Origin: VRUE01 sp963742535 | GTDB lineage: Bacteria; Actinomycetota; Thermoleophilia; Solirubrobacterales; 70-9 | Direction of reading: 5' to 3' | NCBI GenBank assembly: GCA_963742535.1 | Contig: CAVUMC010000002.1 | Coordinates: 1,426,001-1,490,000 of the forward strand | Length of the DNA: 64,000 nucleotides | In this document: positions 62,502 to 64,000 of the stretch, piece by piece | Position numbering within the stretch: position 1 is the first letter of the stretch | How the letters are laid out: every line of letters begins with the position of its first letter | The notes under the pieces: generated by a model | Told to the model about the DNA's origin: nothing | Database searches by the model: none | Seen by the model: the letters and a program-made list of their open reading frames with translations, nothing else | Position numbers and translations under genes: made by a program

Positions 62502-62873
62502 ATGGCGGCGAAGCGACGCCGTCTCTCGCGCAGCGGCGAGTTCGACCGCGTCTATCGCGATGGATCATCACATGCGACCCGCTACCTCGTTTTCTACAGC
62601 TTCCCCCGCAAAGACGAGGGTGAGGAAGAAGACGTGAGGCTCGGCGTCTCGGTCAGCCGCAAGATAGGCGGCGCCGTGGATCGCAATCGCGTCAAGCGCG
62701 TGTTGAGGGAGACGTTCTGGAGCCTTTCGGATCGGCTACCGGCTCAGCACGACTTCGTCCTCGTTGCCCGCCCCGAGATCGGCGATCTGCTGGAGCGCGA
62801 GGGCTCGAGCGGTGTGCAGACGTGCCTCGAAGAGGCCCTGACCGCTTCGGCGGGGAAGAAGCGTTCCACGTGA
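62502..62873 (+). CDS. rnpA: Ribonuclease P protein component
   Basis: This 123-residue protein assists the RNase P RNA in trimming the 5' ends of tRNA precursors. Motifs are RLSRSGEFDRVYRDGSSHAT, YLVFYSFPRK and RLGVSVSRKIGGAVDRNRVK followed by RVLRETFW, the RNR-containing RNase P signature. Its ATG immediately follows the rpmH stop, and its own stop overlaps the yidD start (GTGA). Confidence 0.95.
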   Translation: MAAKRRRLSRSGEFDRVYRDGSSHATRYLVFYSFPRKDEGEEEDVRLGVSVSRKIGGAVDRNRVKRVLRETFWSLSDRLPAQHDFVLVARPEIGDLLEREGSSGVQTCLEEALTASAGKKRST

Positions 62874-63145
62874 AACGGCTGTTTTTGGCTTTGATCAGCG
62901 CCTACCAGCGCTGGCTTTCCCCCGCTTTCCCCCGTCGCTGCCGCTACGAGCCCACCTGCTCGGCCTATGCGGCGGAGTCGATCGGCCGCTTCGGCGCCGC
63001 CCGGGGCACTTTGCTCGCCTCATGGCGCCTACTGCGCTGCAATCCGTTTAGTCACGGCGGCTTCGATCCAGTCCCGGATCGCTTCACACTGCGGGTTGGA
63101 CCAATCGATCCCGCTGCGCATCACCACCACGGGGCACATTCGTGA
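62870..63145 (+). CDS. yidD: Membrane protein insertion efficiency factor YidD
   Basis: This 91-residue protein starts at a GTG overlapping the rnpA stop; the longer open frame from 62822 merely shadows rnpA. Family motifs are LALISAYQRWLSPAFPRRCR, YEPTCSAYAAESIGRFGAAR and LLRCNPFSHGGFDPVPDRF. The conserved cysteines of YPTCS and LRCNP are present. A His-rich tail (HHHHGAHS) is unusual. YidD helps YidC insert membrane proteins. Confidence 0.95.
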   Translation: MKRLFLALISAYQRWLSPAFPRRCRYEPTCSAYAAESIGRFGAARGTLLASWRLLRCNPFSHGGFDPVPDRFTLRVGPIDPAAHHHHGAHS

Positions 63146-63894
63146 TCCCCGCGGCCAACATCCTGCAGCCGCTGATCGACGTCGCCAACGCGGTTCTGCA
63201 GTTCTTCCACGACAGCGCCGGCCTCAGCTGGGGGATGTCGATCATCGCCCTGACCGTCTGCACTCGCGCGCTGCTGATCCCGCTGACCTACAAGCAGCTA
63301 AAGGGAATGCGCGCCCTGCAGGCTTTGCAGCCGCAGATCAAAGAAATCCAGGCGAAGTACAAAAACGACCGCCAGCGCATGCAGCAGGAGATGATGCGCT
63401 TCTACCAGGAGAACAAGGTCAACCCCTTCGCCTCCTGCATCCCGCTGATCGCGCAGCTGCCGGTCTTCATCACCCTCTTCTACGTGCTGCGACACGAGCT
63501 GCCGTCTGACATCGGCTGCGAAGCAGGCCACTGCGGCAGCGAAGCTTCCTTCCTCTTCATCAACGACCTGACCGCGAAGGCGCACGGCCCCGAATTGATC
63601 ACCCTGCTGGTCCTTTACGTGGGGACCCAGCTCGTCTCCGGCTTGGTGATGTCGGTCACGGCGGACAAAAGCCAGCGCATGATGATGGCTGTCCTTCCTT
63701 TCATCTTCGTTCCCTTCGTGATCAACTTCCCGGCCGGCCTGGTCCTCTACTGGATCACCACCAACTTCTGGACGATCGGCCAGCAATACGTGATCCAGCG
63801 CATCATTCCGGCCCCGCACGTGGCGACGCCGGAAGAAGTGCTGGCCGCGAAGCCGCCGCCTCCTCCACCGAAAAAGAAGAAGAAGCGGCGCTAG
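63142..63894 (+). CDS. yidC: Membrane protein insertase YidC/Oxa1
   Basis: This 250-residue protein has a GTG start overlapping the yidD stop. It is of the short Gram-positive/actinobacterial type without the large periplasmic domain, with about five helices. Motifs are SWGMSIIALTVCTRALLIPL, TYKQLKGMRALQALQPQIKE, IQAKYKNDRQRMQQEMMRFY, NPFASCIPLIAQLPVFITLF and LVLYWITTNFWTIGQQYVIQ. A Pro/Lys tail (PPPPPPKKKKKRR) probably contacts the ribosome. It inserts proteins into the membrane alone or with SecYEG. Confidence 0.95.
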   Translation: MIPAANILQPLIDVANAVLQFFHDSAGLSWGMSIIALTVCTRALLIPLTYKQLKGMRALQALQPQIKEIQAKYKNDRQRMQQEMMRFYQENKVNPFASCIPLIAQLPVFITLFYVLRHELPSDIGCEAGHCGSEASFLFINDLTAKAHGPELITLLVLYVGTQLVSGLVMSVTADKSQRMMMAVLPFIFVPFVINFPAGLVLYWITTNFWTIGQQYVIQRIIPAPHVATPEEVLAAKPPPPPPKKKKKRR

Positions 63895-63896
63895 GC

Positions 63897-63922
63897 GTGT
63901 GGCGAGGACCACCTCGCCACAC
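63897..63922. terminator. Stem-loop after yidC
   Basis: GTGTGGCGAGG pairs perfectly with CCTCGCCACAC over a 4-base loop (ACCA). It begins 2 bases after the yidC stop. The following CTTTCG is a weak T-tract, so termination may be partial. Confidence 0.55.
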
Positions 63923-63946
63923 CTTTCGTGCATAGACTGCCGCGCG

Positions 63947-64000
63947 ATGGGTGAGAATGGGGATTGGCCGCAGGAGCCTGCCGAGCGCGTTCGGGAGCTG
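63947..64000 (+). CDS. Start of a Jag/KhpB-like RNA-binding protein, cut by the window edge
   Basis: Eighteen codons are visible from ATG 63947 (MGENGDWPQEPAERVREL). The gene next to yidC in this conserved order is normally jag (khpB), and an acidic N-terminus leading into a helix with ERVREL fits it. The identification rests mainly on position. Confidence 0.5.
   Translation, partial: MGENGDWPQEPAERVREL

Overview
The window is a high-GC, near-origin chromosomal segment from an actinobacterium. The best fit is a member of the class Thermoleophilia (Solirubrobacterales-like). This rests on the near-origin order dnaA-dnaN-recF-dciA-gyrB-gyrA with rpmH-rnpA-yidD-yidC diverging from it, on the actinobacterial pknB-pbpA-rodA-pstP-fhaB-fhaA cluster, on DUF3105 and LytR_C proteins, and on very large secreted 'NPxG'-module and beta-propeller proteins. 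The taxonomic placement is inference from gene content only.

Layout. (1) 1-9641, minus strand: three consecutive genes for large exported repeat proteins (FN3-like modules, NHL/YWTD propellers, DUF11-like part, Lys-rich tails), the last running off the left edge. (2) 9642-16888: eight TetR-type regulators on both strands, several with linked or overlapping ends, with a UDP-sugar dehydrogenase among them. (3) 16895-21203: enoyl-CoA hydratase, a sugar-porter MFS protein, metF and a DUF3105 membrane protein. (4) 21209-37394: a surface-polysaccharide locus with a FemAB-like protein, GNAT, a PglC/WcaJ-type sugar transferase, three glycosyltransferases, Wzx, a Wzy/ligase-like protein, a WbpM/PglF-type 4,6-dehydratase, LytR_C protein, DedA and UppP. 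A lower-GC NACHT NTPase gene (26590-29502) sits in the middle of it and is the best candidate for a horizontally acquired defence gene. (5) 37391-52829: purM, a Ser/Thr kinase with a possible discoidin-like ectodomain, an orphan secreted SecD P1-like protein, ddl, then the cell-wall growth and signalling cluster pknB-pbpA-rodA-pstP-fhaB-fhaA, another kinase, a membrane-anchored protein, pheA and an HNH endonuclease. (6) 53154-64000: the replication-origin region.

How the genes fit together. Segments 4 and 5 together describe cell-envelope building: nucleotide-sugar synthesis, lipid-linked polymer assembly, flipping and polymerisation, undecaprenyl-phosphate recycling (UppP), D-Ala-D-Ala supply (Ddl), a SEDS/class B PBP pair, and PASTA-kinase/phosphatase/FHA control.

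Two features cut across the whole window. First, at least a dozen single-base frameshifts interrupt otherwise intact genes, including recF and metF. Most are explained by one extra base, which looks like long-read sequencing error rather than gene decay. Second, there are several long perfect or near-perfect palindromes, two of them inside coding sequences. No tRNA, rRNA, CRISPR array or insertion sequence was found.
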